This document shows positions 15,613 to 23,463 of a DNA stretch of 64,000 bases, piece by piece. The stretch spans positions 1-64,000 of the forward strand of contig CAZLPS010000007.1 in NCBI GenBank assembly GCA_964561455.1. The letters run 5' to 3'. Below the pieces are notes generated by a model. That model did not search any database, was not told the origin of the DNA, and worked only from the letters and a program-made list of their open reading frames with translations. Each line of letters opens with the position of its first letter. Within the stretch, counting starts at the first letter, position 1. Made by a program: the position numbers and the translations under genes. The stretch is from JABDGR01 sp964561455 (GTDB lineage Bacteria > Verrucomicrobiota > Verrucomicrobiia > Opitutales > JABDGR01).

Positions 15613-17805
15613 ATGAAAACCTACCACCATGTTAATTTCCTCTGGGATGACGCCAAAGCGGCGTCGCTCGACCCCGTCGCCCGGCTGGTTTACCGGTCGA
15701 ATCTTCTGGGGAGCGACCAGCGGATAACGAACACCGGCGGCGGGAACACATCGTCGAAGGTAGTCGAGAAGGACACGCTTTCGGGGGCGGACGAAAAGGT
15801 TTTGTGGGTCAAGGGTTCCGGGGGCGATTTGCGCACGAGCACCCGGGCGTTTTTCTCGTCGCTCTACCTGAACAAGCTCAACGCGCTGCAAAAGCTGTAT
15901 GCGGCGCGGGCCGACAAGGGGATCAAGTCGCCAGCGGAGGATGACATGGTGGGGCTATACCACCACTGCACGTTTAATTTAAACCCGAGGGCCTCGTCAA
16001 TTGACACGCCGTTGCACGCGTTTCTTCCGGGCGCGCAGGTGGACCACATGCATCCGAATGCGATCATCGCGGTGGCGGCCTCGGCGAATAGCGAGAAACT
16101 GACGAAGGAGATTTTTGCTGGTGAGATGGCCTATGTGCCGTGGATGCGGCCGGGGTTCGAATTGGGGCTCGCGATGCAGGAGATATCCCGCCAACAGCCG
16201 AAAATCCGGGCGATCATGATGGGCCAGCACGGGTTCATCTCCTGGGCGGACGACGACAAGGCCTGTTACACGTTGACCCTCGACTTGATCGAGCGCGCCG
16301 CGGCGTATATCGAGGAGAAATATATGGCCAAGGGTGGGGATGCCGGGGCCTTTGGGGGCGCGAAGTATCAGACGCTTGCGGCCGAAAAGCGGCGGCCAAT
16401 TTTCGCGTCCATCCTGCCGTGGCTGCGGGGGCAGGTTTCCTCGCATCAACGTTTTATCGGCACGGTGCAGGAGGACGAAAAGATTCTCCGCTTTGTCAAC
16501 AGCCGCGACGCCGCGCGTCTGGCCGAGCTGGGCACGTCCTGCCCGGACCATTTTCTGCGGACGAAGATCAAGCCGCTCTACGTGGATTGGAATCCGCAGG
16601 CCGAGGATGCCGCGGCGCTGAAGAAGAAGCTGGCTGAGGGCATCGCGAAATACCGGGCCGATTACGCGGCCTATTATCAGAAGTGCAAGCGGTCCAACTC
16701 GCCGGCCATGCGGGACCCGAACCCAACGGTCGTGCTCATTCCCGGGCTCGGCATGGTGGCGTGGGGCAAGGACAAGAGCGAATCCAGGGTCACGGCGGAA
16801 TTTTACAACTGTGCGGTGGAGGTCATGCGCGGGGCGGAGGCGATGGACCGCTATGTCTCGCTGCCGCAGCAGGAGGCGTTCGACATCGAATACTGGTTGC
16901 TCGAGGAGGCGAAGCTCAAGCGCATGCCGCCGCCGAAGGAACTCGCCCGGCGCATCGTCATCGTCATCGGCGCGGGCTCCGGCATCGGCAAACAGACCGC
17001 GATACGTCTGGCCAACGAGGGCGCCCATGTGGTTTGCGTGGACTTGAATGAAGGGGCCGCGCAGGCGACGGCGAAGGAAATCACGGACCGTCTGGGCACG
17101 GGGATTGGGGTGGCGGGGACCGGTTTGTCGAATTGCGGTCCGGCCATCGGCCTGGGGGCGGACATCACGAAGCGGGAGAGCATCCGCCGCATGCTCGACG
17201 ACGTGGCGATTGCCTATGGCGGATTCGATTCCATTTGCGTGACGGCGGGAATCTTTGTCCCCAGCGACACGACCGGTCATATACCCGACGACAAATGGGC
17301 GCTGACTTTTGCGATCAACGTCACGGGCAGCTATCTGGTTGGCGACGAAGCCGCGAAAACCTGGCGCGAACAGGGCCTGCGCGGGAGCCTGGTGCTTACG
17401 ACCAGCGCGAATGCGGCGGTCTCGAAAAAGGGATCCATCGCCTATGACGCCTCGAAAGCGGCTGCGAACCATTTGGTGGGGGAACTGGCGATTGAGCTCT
17501 CGCCGTTGATCCGGGTCAATGCGGTGGCACCGGCGACGGTGGTGCAGGGGAGCGCGATGTTTCCGCGGGATCGGGTTATCGGCTCATTGGCGAAATACAA
17601 TATTCCCTTCTCGGAAACCGAAGCCACGGATTCCCTCGTGCAAAAGCTCGCGCAATTTTACGCCGACCGGACGTTGACGAAAACGCCCATTACACCTGAA
17701 GATCAAGCGGAAGGGTATTTCCTGCTCGTTAGCGAACGTCTGAGCAAAACCACTGGCCAGGTGCTGGCGGTGGACGGTGGGTTGCATGAAGCGTTTTTAC
17801 GGTGA
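15613..17805 (+). CDS. Bifunctional rhamnulose-1-phosphate aldolase / short-chain dehydrogenase
   Basis: 730-residue fusion. The N-terminal ~450 residues are a class II (zinc) aldolase: SNLLGSDQRITNTGGGNTSSK near 30, VDHMHPNAIIAVAAS near 145 (zinc-ligand His-x-His) and GQHGFISW near 205. The C-terminal ~260 residues are a short-chain dehydrogenase with GAGSGIGKQTAIRLA for NAD(P) binding, SANAAVSKKGS (Ser), and YDASKAAANHL (catalytic Tyr-x-x-x-Lys). In known systems (RhaD/YuxG type) it splits L-rhamnulose-1-phosphate to dihydroxyacetone phosphate and L-lactaldehyde, and the dehydrogenase oxidises lactaldehyde. No rhaA or rhaB is nearby. The ATG at 15613 matches family starts (MKTYHHVNFLWDD). 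Confidence 0.9.
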   Translation: MKTYHHVNFLWDDAKAASLDPVARLVYRSNLLGSDQRITNTGGGNTSSKVVEKDTLSGADEKVLWVKGSGGDLRTSTRAFFSSLYLNKLNALQKLYAARADKGIKSPAEDDMVGLYHHCTFNLNPRASSIDTPLHAFLPGAQVDHMHPNAIIAVAASANSEKLTKEIFAGEMAYVPWMRPGFELGLAMQEISRQQPKIRAIMMGQHGFISWADDDKACYTLTLDLIERAAAYIEEKYMAKGGDAGAFGGAKYQTLAAEKRRPIFASILPWLRGQVSSHQRFIGTVQEDEKILRFVNSRDAARLAELGTSCPDHFLRTKIKPLYVDWNPQAEDAAALKKKLAEGIAKYRADYAAYYQKCKRSNSPAMRDPNPTVVLIPGLGMVAWGKDKSESRVTAEFYNCAVEVMRGAEAMDRYVSLPQQEAFDIEYWLLEEAKLKRMPPPKELARRIVIVIGAGSGIGKQTAIRLANEGAHVVCVDLNEGAAQATAKEITDRLGTGIGVAGTGLSNCGPAIGLGADITKRESIRRMLDDVAIAYGGFDSICVTAGIFVPSDTTGHIPDDKWALTFAINVTGSYLVGDEAAKTWREQGLRGSLVLTTSANAAVSKKGSIAYDASKAAANHLVGELAIELSPLIRVNAVAPATVVQGSAMFPRDRVIGSLAKYNIPFSETEATDSLVQKLAQFYADRTLTKTPITPEDQAEGYFLLVSERLSKTTGQVLAVDGGLHEAFLR

Positions 17806-17812
17806 ATAATTG

Positions 17813-17842
17813 AAACACGGAGAGCACGGAGAACGCGGAGGG
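17813..17842. repeat. ACGGAG-type degenerate intergenic repeat
   Basis: TGAAACACGGAGAGCACGGA and on to CGCGGAGG: a tandem of roughly 9-bp CACGGAGA words. Related stretches occur at 57052-57080 and, inverted, 57129-57160, always between genes. Confidence 0.6.
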
Positions 17843-17915
17843 GGAATGGAAGTTGGAAAATGGAAGATGGCAGAACGGTCCGGAGGGTGTGTGAATCATC
17901 CATTTTCCATCAGAC

Positions 17916-18461
17916 TTATTTCGGCTTCAGGGCGTCCCATGGGGATGCACCCGCGTGCCAGTCATTTGCAGCCTTTCTTGATTTGGTGAGGACTTCACGC
18001 GTTTGCCGCGCAGCTGCTTGCTCTGCCCAGTCGCGCAGGAGCGGGGGAGTCATCAAGCGGGCACCGTTGGCGGCGGTGGAGTCGCTGAGCAGGTTGTCGC
18101 GGGTGGCGACCACGATTTCCGGGGGCTCGCGGTTTTTTTTGCGCGGGCGGCGATCCTCGGCCTCCGGCAGGGTGGCATTGGCCACCAATTGCTCAATGAC
18201 AGCATCGGCGCTGAGGCCTTTCGGACCAAAGACATAGGAGAATGTCAACTCCTTGCCCGGACGCTCAACCCGGATGTCGTCCCCGGAGCCATCAAATACT
18301 ATAGTTACCCTCCAGCCCTCAATATCGTGGATGGATCGCAGGGCATCAGCGAGTTGCGTGCGTGCAGCGTCCGGGCCGAACGTCTTGAGCGCGGCCTTCA
18401 ATTCGGGCCAGGCGTGGATGACGTTAAAGGCGTCCACGAGCAGATGGCGGTCGGGGGGCAT
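17916..18461 (-). CDS. NYN domain (YacP/Rae1-like) putative ribonuclease
   Basis: 181 residues from the ATG at 18461. The start HLLVDAFNVIHAWPEL carries the NYN/PIN-like first acidic motif (D-x-x-N-V-I), VTIVFDGSGDD the second and DAVIEQLV plus VVATRDNLLSD the remaining acidic residues. This matches the YacP family (PF05991), whose Bacillus member Rae1 is a ribosome-associated endoribonuclease. A basic patch (RRPRKKNREPP near 105) fits RNA contact. The protein is probably cytoplasmic. It is convergent with the aldolase fusion and divergent from the thioesterase. Confidence 0.85.
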   Translation of the reverse strand: MPPDRHLLVDAFNVIHAWPELKAALKTFGPDAARTQLADALRSIHDIEGWRVTIVFDGSGDDIRVERPGKELTFSYVFGPKGLSADAVIEQLVANATLPEAEDRRPRKKNREPPEIVVATRDNLLSDSTAANGARLMTPPLLRDWAEQAAARQTREVLTKSRKAANDWHAGASPWDALKPK

Positions 18462-18658
18462 GGGCAAATTATGATTGCTGAATTCTGAATGCTGATCGCT
18501 GTCCAGAGCATACTGCTTCCACCGCTAATTTCCATTCCTCAATTTCGTCCAGATTGCCCGGAATGTGGCCTGAATTCAGCACTCAGCATTCAGCATTGCC
18601 CAACCTGCTTAGAGTTTGCCTAAAGCTCCAACTTCGGGCAAAATCACCCTTCCTTTCG

Positions 18659-19141
18659 ATGTCCGCCATTGACTACCATCACCCGCCCCCGGGCCTGTTC
18701 GTCTACCGCACACGCGCGCATTTTTACGAAATTGACGCGTTGTGGGTGCTGCACCATTCGCGGTACCTGCAGTTCGTCGAGCGGGCGCAGCAGGCGTTGT
18801 TTGACGAGCTGATGGGCGCGAAGGAGTTTTCGCCAGAAAAATACCCGGATGTCTATGTCGTGGTTCAGCGTCTGGAGGTTGATTACTTGGTTTCGTTGCG
18901 CGGGGTGACGCCGTTCATGGTGGTTTTGTGGGGGGTGCGTTTGCGTGAAGCCGGGCTCACGATCGCCTTCGAATTCCGCAGCGACGATGGTGCAATTCTG
19001 CACGCCCGTGGTGAGCGCACGGTCTGCAAACTCGGCCTGCAATCCCATGCGCCCACCGGCTGGAGTTCCGAATTCCGCGCCAAATACGAACCCTGGGTCG
19101 CCGCTGGCGCCGGTCTGATGCCGCATTCAAAGTCGGACTAG
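18659..19141 (+). CDS. Acyl-CoA thioesterase, 4HBT hotdog family
   Basis: 160-residue single hotdog domain. The YbgC/4HBT active-site region is visible as YEIDALWVLHHSRYLQFVERAQQ near residue 22: Asp, then the His-containing helix and the conserved Y...F.E.A. The next helix and strands (VVQRLEVDYLVSLRG and LTIAFEFRSDDG) follow the fold. It should hydrolyse acyl-CoA thioesters in the cytoplasm; chain length is unknown. The start at 18659 puts a short tail before the fold. A TAG stop at 19139 runs straight into a GTCGGACGT tandem repeat. Confidence 0.85.
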   Translation: MSAIDYHHPPPGLFVYRTRAHFYEIDALWVLHHSRYLQFVERAQQALFDELMGAKEFSPEKYPDVYVVVQRLEVDYLVSLRGVTPFMVVLWGVRLREAGLTIAFEFRSDDGAILHARGERTVCKLGLQSHAPTGWSSEFRAKYEPWVAAGAGLMPHSKSD

Positions 19142-19218
19142 TCCGACCTGTCGGACGTGTCGGACGTGCCGGATGTGTCGTATGTGTCGGACTCGTCTGG
19201 CCTGTTGGCCTCGTCTGG
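19141..19218. repeat. Degenerate GTCGGACGT 9-bp tandem repeat
   Basis: About eight imperfect 9-mers (GTCGGACGT, GCCGGATGT, GTCGTATGT, GTCGGACTC, GTCTGGCCT and others) directly after the thioesterase stop codon. The 9-bp period and the drift toward GTCTGGCCT are visible by eye. Confidence 0.75.
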
Positions 19219-19400
19219 GCAACATCCCGCTCTTGCATTCAGCGCGGATTTCTGCCAAACAAGAGGCCGGCCCCGGGTTATACCCGGCGGCCGGCCTTGT
19301 AAACGGCAGGCCTTGCTCAAGGGTCACTGCCTAGCTGCTTGGTTGCTTTATTATACCGTATTCCTTGGTTCAGGGCTTGCACCCTGATGCCAGATTAAAC
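19205..19400 (+). ncRNA. Candidate structured RNA, 6S-RNA-like
   Basis: A gene-free stretch that folds by inspection into one long rod. CTGGGC (19215-19220) pairs with GCCTAG (19329-19334). An inner bubble follows, then CTGCC (19252-19256) with GGCAG (19305-19309), then a strong GC hairpin (ACAAG...CCGGGT TAT ACCCGG...CTTGT, 19259-19300). The 3' strand GCTCAAGGGTCACTGCC resembles the conserved GGTTCAAGGGTTACAGCC of proteobacterial 6S RNA, and the opposing GGGCAACATCCC resembles its GGGCCAGTCCCC. 6S RNA binds housekeeping RNA polymerase in stationary phase. A terminator follows at once. It could instead be a riboregulator of another class. Confidence 0.45.
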
Positions 19401-19440
19401 ACCCGTTTGGAACGAAAGTTCCAACGGGTTTTAATTTTTT
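19401..19440 (+). terminator. Rho-independent terminator
   Basis: Stem ACCCGTTTGGAAC / GTTCCAACGGGT with a GAAA tetraloop and one bulged T, followed by TTTAATTTTTT. It would end the candidate structured RNA. The 290 bp between it and the next start codon (19732) show no gene. Confidence 0.9.
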
Positions 19441-19731
19441 AAAGCCTCAAGGCGATCGGGCAACCAGCACCCGGTTGCACACGTGCGCCGGTGTTGATCT
19501 TGCGCACGGATATTGCATAAGTTTCAGGCCGTAAAAGAGTTACAATTCGGATAGATTCCCCAATCTGCATTAAGCAAACCCTAAAGTCCTTCCTCCCTTG
19601 CAATCTTGCGGGACGTTCTGGCAATTTCCTGCGACCAAAAGGCCAATCGGTTCCGGCACCCGTCGTTTGCGGCAAATGTCTGGATTTAGATTTTGCCTTG
19701 GCTTTACTCTTTAAGTACCTTCACGTCATTC

Positions 19732-20181
19732 ATGCCCTCTCTCTACGAAACTCTTCGCGCCGACATCGTGAACTCGATGAAGGCTCGCGACGCCGTCTCC
19801 ACCCTCAGTCTCCGCACCGCCGATGCCGCCATCCAACGTGCTGCGATGGACGCAAACAAACCGATTGATGATGGCATCGTCGTCACCGTCCTCCGCAAGG
19901 CCGTGAAGAACCTCGCCGACGCGAAGGCTGAATTCGAAAAAGGCGGGCGCGCCGACTTGGTTTCGGCCAATACCATTGAAATTGCGCTTTTGGAGAAATA
20001 TTTGCCCAAGGCTTTCGATCCCACGAAACTCGAAGAGCTTGTCGTCGAGGCCATCGCCGCCACCGGCGCCCAATCCAAAAAGGACATGGGCAAGGTGATT
20101 GGCGCGCTCAAGCAACGCCCGGAAGCGCCGTTGTTGGATTTCGGTGCGGTGAGCAAGCTGGTGCAATCCAAATTGACCTGA
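19732..20181 (+). CDS. yqeY: GatB/YqeY domain protein
   Basis: 149-residue protein of the YqeY family, related to the C-terminal tail domain of the GatB amidotransferase subunit. It starts with LYETLRADIVNSMKARDAV; the family core LRTADAAIQRA and a V-L-R-K-A-V-K-N helix follow. The second, three-helix lobe is seen in IEIALLEKYLPKAFD and the conserved DMGKVIGALKQR. It is thought to bind tRNA or assist amidotransferase or replication functions, but no precise activity is settled. The ATG at 19732 is the standard start. It converges on the ABC permease gene with only 7 bp between stops. Confidence 0.88.
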   Translation: MPSLYETLRADIVNSMKARDAVSTLSLRTADAAIQRAAMDANKPIDDGIVVTVLRKAVKNLADAKAEFEKGGRADLVSANTIEIALLEKYLPKAFDPTKLEELVVEAIAATGAQSKKDMGKVIGALKQRPEAPLLDFGAVSKLVQSKLT

Positions 20182-20188
20182 GCCCCTC

Positions 20189-21838
20189 TTACTCCATCGC
20201 CGGCCATGGCGCGTTCGCCATGCTCAACCGCAGCGCGACATAGGCGATGGCGGCGACCACTACCTCGCCCGTAAGATACCACTTAAACCATCCGGTCAAA
20301 TACGCCCACAAGGCAATTCCGGACAGGGCCATGGAGATAAACATGATGAGCATCATACTCGCTCCGCGCCCCGCCGATTTCGCCTCTTCCGTGGGCCGCG
20401 AAAAGGGCACGCCCTGGCCTCGCAACCCGGGAATCAGCGAATAGACCGGCAGCGCCACCAGCCCGGGCAGCAGCAAAAGCAGTATATGTGGGTCATCGCG
20501 GTGCAATAGCCACGCAGCCAGTCCAAAAACCACCAGCAAGGGAAACGTCAAAAAGAGCAGCACCGCCCGCCGCGCGCCGTGGCACAGCGGTGTCGGCCCG
20601 GGCAGCGGCGTCATGCGAAACACATCTGCGGCCTGCCATTGCTGCGAAAATTGGAGAATGCTCATGGCGAGCATCGGCACCAATCCCACATAACTGGCCG
20701 CAAACGCCACGCCAAAGCCGCTGTCGTGGCGACCGTGTTCCTGTATCAGAAAAATCACCGGCATCACCATCATGGGCGCCAAACCGGGATAAAGACGCAG
20801 CTTCACATCGCGGTCCCGCACCAGGTACGCCGCCGTAAGCAAGAACGACGCTCGCTCGACTGGGTTGCGCAGCCACCAACTCAGCGGCGGCAGGCTCACC
20901 AAACGGTCCAAAAACCGCCGCCCCGCGCGCTGGGTTTTCGGACGGGAAGTCGTTTCGCCGAGCTTTTGCAGGCCCACTTCATAATCCTCCGCCAGCTTTC
21001 CAAACGCCGCCCACAGCACCAGCGCCGTGGCGGCCACGCCGATGGCCGCCAGCACCGCTGAGCTTCCCGATCGCGCGCCAGCGACCGTGTCATCCAGTCC
21101 GGCAAACCAGGCGGGCGGCAGCAGTCCAATCCACCAGGACTTCACGCTGAACTGCACCATGCCCTCCATCCGGAACATCACCCGCGGCACTATCTGCCCG
21201 CCCAGCACTGCGGCAATGGAAACCACCACCTGGGCGCTCGTCATCAAGCCCTCCAACTTCTCCCGCCCAAACCACCGCAGGCACAGTTGGTACGCCAGCA
21301 CGACGCACGCCGTGCAAAACAACGCCTGCAGGGTGGTGGACAAAATATGGGCGAGGGGAAACAGCCAGCTGCCGTCCGGCGTAAACATTCCGGCAAAAAA
21401 CCCCACCAAATTAAACGCCCCGGCAATCCAGAGCGAAACCTCCACCAGCACCCGGATCTTGGCCCATAGCAATTCCTTGGGCGTCACCGGCCGGTGCAGC
21501 AAAATGTCCGCTTCCTCCTTGTTGAACAATACTTCCCCGGCTGATGACGCCACAAACATCCCCAAAAACATCAGGCTCATCCCGTGCAGGTACACCGACA
21601 TCGCAAACACGGATTGATGAACAAAGATCAAAGCCAGCAATCCGAACAAACCATAGAGAATAAGCACCACCCGGAGCTTCTTTCCCACTGACGTGGGGGC
21701 ACCGGTCTTTTGCAGGCCCCGCGAACTGCGTCCGCGCAGAAACAAAGTCAGGAAAAGTTTCCGCAACACCTTTTCCGGCGCCGCGGCGTTCCCTTCCGGC
21801 AAAAGCGGGGGAATGGGGATGGGCGTCGTTTCGCTCAC
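20189..21838 (-). CDS. ABC-2 type transporter permease
   Basis: 549-residue membrane protein with about twelve hydrophobic segments. It is the partner of the ATPase encoded directly upstream: its GTG start overlaps that gene's TGA (GTGA at 21838-21835), so they are translationally coupled. The segment ASSAGEVLFNKEEADILLHRPVTPKELLWAK is typical of bacterial ABC-2 permeases of the large two-halved exporter type (NKEEAD...L..RPV...). A cytoplasmic loop near 280 (GLQKLGETTSRPKTQRAG) splits the halves. It probably exports a lipid, peptide or antimicrobial; the substrate is not determinable. No start other than the coupled GTG preserves the N-terminus. Confidence 0.85.
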   Translation of the reverse strand: MSETTPIPIPPLLPEGNAAAPEKVLRKLFLTLFLRGRSSRGLQKTGAPTSVGKKLRVVLILYGLFGLLALIFVHQSVFAMSVYLHGMSLMFLGMFVASSAGEVLFNKEEADILLHRPVTPKELLWAKIRVLVEVSLWIAGAFNLVGFFAGMFTPDGSWLFPLAHILSTTLQALFCTACVVLAYQLCLRWFGREKLEGLMTSAQVVVSIAAVLGGQIVPRVMFRMEGMVQFSVKSWWIGLLPPAWFAGLDDTVAGARSGSSAVLAAIGVAATALVLWAAFGKLAEDYEVGLQKLGETTSRPKTQRAGRRFLDRLVSLPPLSWWLRNPVERASFLLTAAYLVRDRDVKLRLYPGLAPMMVMPVIFLIQEHGRHDSGFGVAFAASYVGLVPMLAMSILQFSQQWQAADVFRMTPLPGPTPLCHGARRAVLLFLTFPLLVVFGLAAWLLHRDDPHILLLLLPGLVALPVYSLIPGLRGQGVPFSRPTEEAKSAGRGASMMLIMFISMALSGIALWAYLTGWFKWYLTGEVVVAAIAYVALRLSMANAPWPAME

Positions 21839-22614
21839 GGCCGAAAGGTTTTGGCAAAGTCCTCGGCGCGCTGCTCAAGTTCCCCGCCGCCGGTCAGTTG
21901 GGTGAAAAGCTTTTCCAACGTTCCCGATTTATGGGTGGCCACCAATTCGTCCGGTTTGCCATCGAGGAGCAGGCGGCCCTTGTCAATGATGATGACCCGG
22001 TCACACATGCGCTCCACCACGTCGAGGATGTGGGAGCTGTAGACAATCGTTTTCCCTTCGCGCGCCAGCGTTTGAATCAGGGCCTTGAAGCCCACCGCCG
22101 CGTTCGCGTCCAGACCGTCCAGCGGTTCGTCGAAAAACACCACCGGCGGATTGTGCAGCAGCCCCGCCGTGATGACCACCTTGCGGCGCATGCCTTTGGA
22201 GTATGCGCCGAGCAGTTTGTCCGTGAGCGTGGCAAATCCCAAATCAAAGAAGGCCAAAAACTGCTGGATGCGCTCGCGCGCCCGGTTTGGCGGAATTCCA
22301 TACAACGCCGCGATCATTTCCAGATATTCGAGCCCGGTCAGTGATTCAAACACGGCGCCCGACTCGGGGACAAAACCCACGTGCCGCTTGACCTCAATTG
22401 GGTTCGTGCACAAGTCATACCCGCAAATTGTCGCCGTACCGCTCGTTGGCGCCAACATGCCGGTCAGCATCTTCAGGGTGGTGGTTTTTCCCGCGCCATT
22501 TGGCCCCAGGAAACCGACAATCTGCCCGGAGCCAATGTCAAAAGACAGGTTATCCACGGCCACTTGCGGGCCAAACCGCTTGGTCAAGTTTTGGAGGGAG
22601 ATCATCCGGGTCAT
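21835..22614 (-). CDS. ABC transporter ATP-binding protein
   Basis: 259-residue nucleotide-binding subunit. Walker A is GFLGPNGAGKTTTL, the Q-loop region GFVPESGAVFESLTGLEYL, the signature AYSKGMRRKVVITAGLL (a YSKGM variant), Walker B VVFFDEPLDGLDA and the switch His lies in IVYSSHILD. It powers the downstream ABC-2 permease. The ATG at 22614 was taken; an ATG at 22605 is equally possible, and an earlier alternative start at 22644 would add non-conserved residues. The last ~40 residues (KLFTQLTGGGELEQRAEDF) form the helical tail of this exporter subfamily. Confidence 0.9.
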   Translation of the reverse strand: MTRMISLQNLTKRFGPQVAVDNLSFDIGSGQIVGFLGPNGAGKTTTLKMLTGMLAPTSGTATICGYDLCTNPIEVKRHVGFVPESGAVFESLTGLEYLEMIAALYGIPPNRARERIQQFLAFFDLGFATLTDKLLGAYSKGMRRKVVITAGLLHNPPVVFFDEPLDGLDANAAVGFKALIQTLAREGKTIVYSSHILDVVERMCDRVIIIDKGRLLLDGKPDELVATHKSGTLEKLFTQLTGGGELEQRAEDFAKTFRP

Positions 22615-22817
22615 TTCTATGTCAACCCGGACCACCCTTGGCAATGCTGCATCCTATATAAATACTCGCCGCCTTTATACCCGCCAGCCAATTGTCGGCC
22701 GGGCGGAATGACTACGCCGTGCCGACTCCGAACTTCATCCAAAGCAGCCATGGACACTGCTAAGGGACCCCAAGTAAGGGACGTGAATTTCGGAATCCAT
22801 GGCTTAGGCCACGCCCC

Positions 22818-22883
22818 TTACGCCCGCAACACCAGCACTGCGGCCGTGGCGACGAGCACTACTGCAACAATAAGGAAGATCAT
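22818..22883 (-). CDS. Tiny hydrophobic membrane protein A (tandem family)
   Basis: 21-residue single membrane helix beginning MIFLIVAVVLVAT and ending LRA, third of three tandem paralogues in transcription order. It shares the MIFLI start and the V/A/I helix with the two upstream copies. A GGAAAG lies seven bases before the ATG. The codons for IFLI differ at third positions from those of the other copies (ATC TTC CTT ATT here), the pattern of protein-level conservation. The function is unknown. Size, composition and tandem layout recall type I toxins such as Ibs, or small membrane-protein regulators. Confidence 0.65.
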   Translation of the reverse strand: MIFLIVAVVLVATAAVLVLRA

Positions 22884-22941
22884 GAAATTTCTTTCCAAGA
22901 CAGGTTAAGTTTGACCGCCCCATGACCCCGGCCGCGAGGAG

Positions 22942-23004
22942 TTACCTCACGATGAGCACCGTCGCGATAACCGCGACGGCAATGATGGCAATGAGAAAAA
23001 TCAT
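22942..23004 (-). CDS. Tiny hydrophobic membrane protein B (tandem family)
   Basis: 20-residue single membrane helix beginning MIFLIAIIAVAVIA and ending in a lone Arg. An AAAAGGA ribosome-binding site sits five bases before the ATG at 23004. It uses ATT TTT CTC ATT for IFLI, while copy C uses ATA TTC TTA ATT for the same residues. It is separated from copies A and C by 58 and 65 bp. Confidence 0.68.
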   Translation of the reverse strand: MIFLIAIIAVAVIATVLIVR

Positions 23005-23069
23005 TTTGATCCTTTTCGGGTTTCAGGTTTCAAGACGAGGGCGAGCACCAGGCAGCCCCGCATTGCTTA

Positions 23070-23129
23070 TTAGAGAATGACCAACACCACGACGACGGCC
23101 ACGGCGACAACGGCAATTAAGAATATCAT
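23070..23129 (-). CDS. Tiny hydrophobic membrane protein C (tandem family)
   Basis: 19-residue membrane helix beginning MIFLIAVVAVAVVVV and ending VIL, first of the three in transcription order. An AAAAAGGA ribosome-binding site lies five bases before the ATG at 23129. It contains no charged residue after the start, unlike A and B, which end in Arg. Any shared promoter should lie in 23130-23300; none stands out. Confidence 0.68.
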   Translation of the reverse strand: MIFLIAVVAVAVVVVLVIL

Positions 23130-23313
23130 ATTAGTCCTTTTTGAGATTATCAGCGGTTATGTGCAACCGTTTTGATTGCAACTCCGGCACTATACTCTTT
23201 GTCCCCAACTTCCACTATGGGGTATTGCCCGCCTGGGCGAAAATTCGCGTGCCACGTTTACCCGTGTCGGGTAGCGACGATTGGGTGCAGAACGTTGAGG
23301 GAATCCGCATTCA

Positions 23314-23401
23314 AGCGTCGCTACGCGACGCTGCCGTTTCTGTGGGTGGCTTTTCCGTGGACTGAAGTCCACGGCTATTATCATTTGACCGCTACGCGGT
23401 C
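23314..23401. repeat. Array of three short perfect palindromes (REP-like)
   Basis: Three hairpins with 2-3 nt loops in 88 bp: AGCGTCGC-TAC-GCGACGCT (23314-23332), CCGTGGACT-GA-AGTCCACGG (23355-23374) and GACCGC-TAC-GCGGTC (23387-23401). It lies between the mini-protein array and ispF. No Rho-type T tract follows any of them. Confidence 0.75.
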
Positions 23402-23463
23402 CATTTGTTTGCCGACTCTTCACGTCTGGACGACGCCCGCATCATGTCTATTTCACATTTGCA

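Noticed and set aside
15997..17472. Open frame of 491 codons on the minus strand
   Set aside because: Arginine/glycine-rich antisense shadow of the rhamnulose aldolase/dehydrogenase gene with no conserved motif.
19141..19387. Reading frame through the GTCGGACGT tandem
   Set aside because: A repeat-generated V-S-D-V-type peptide, with no evidence of translation.
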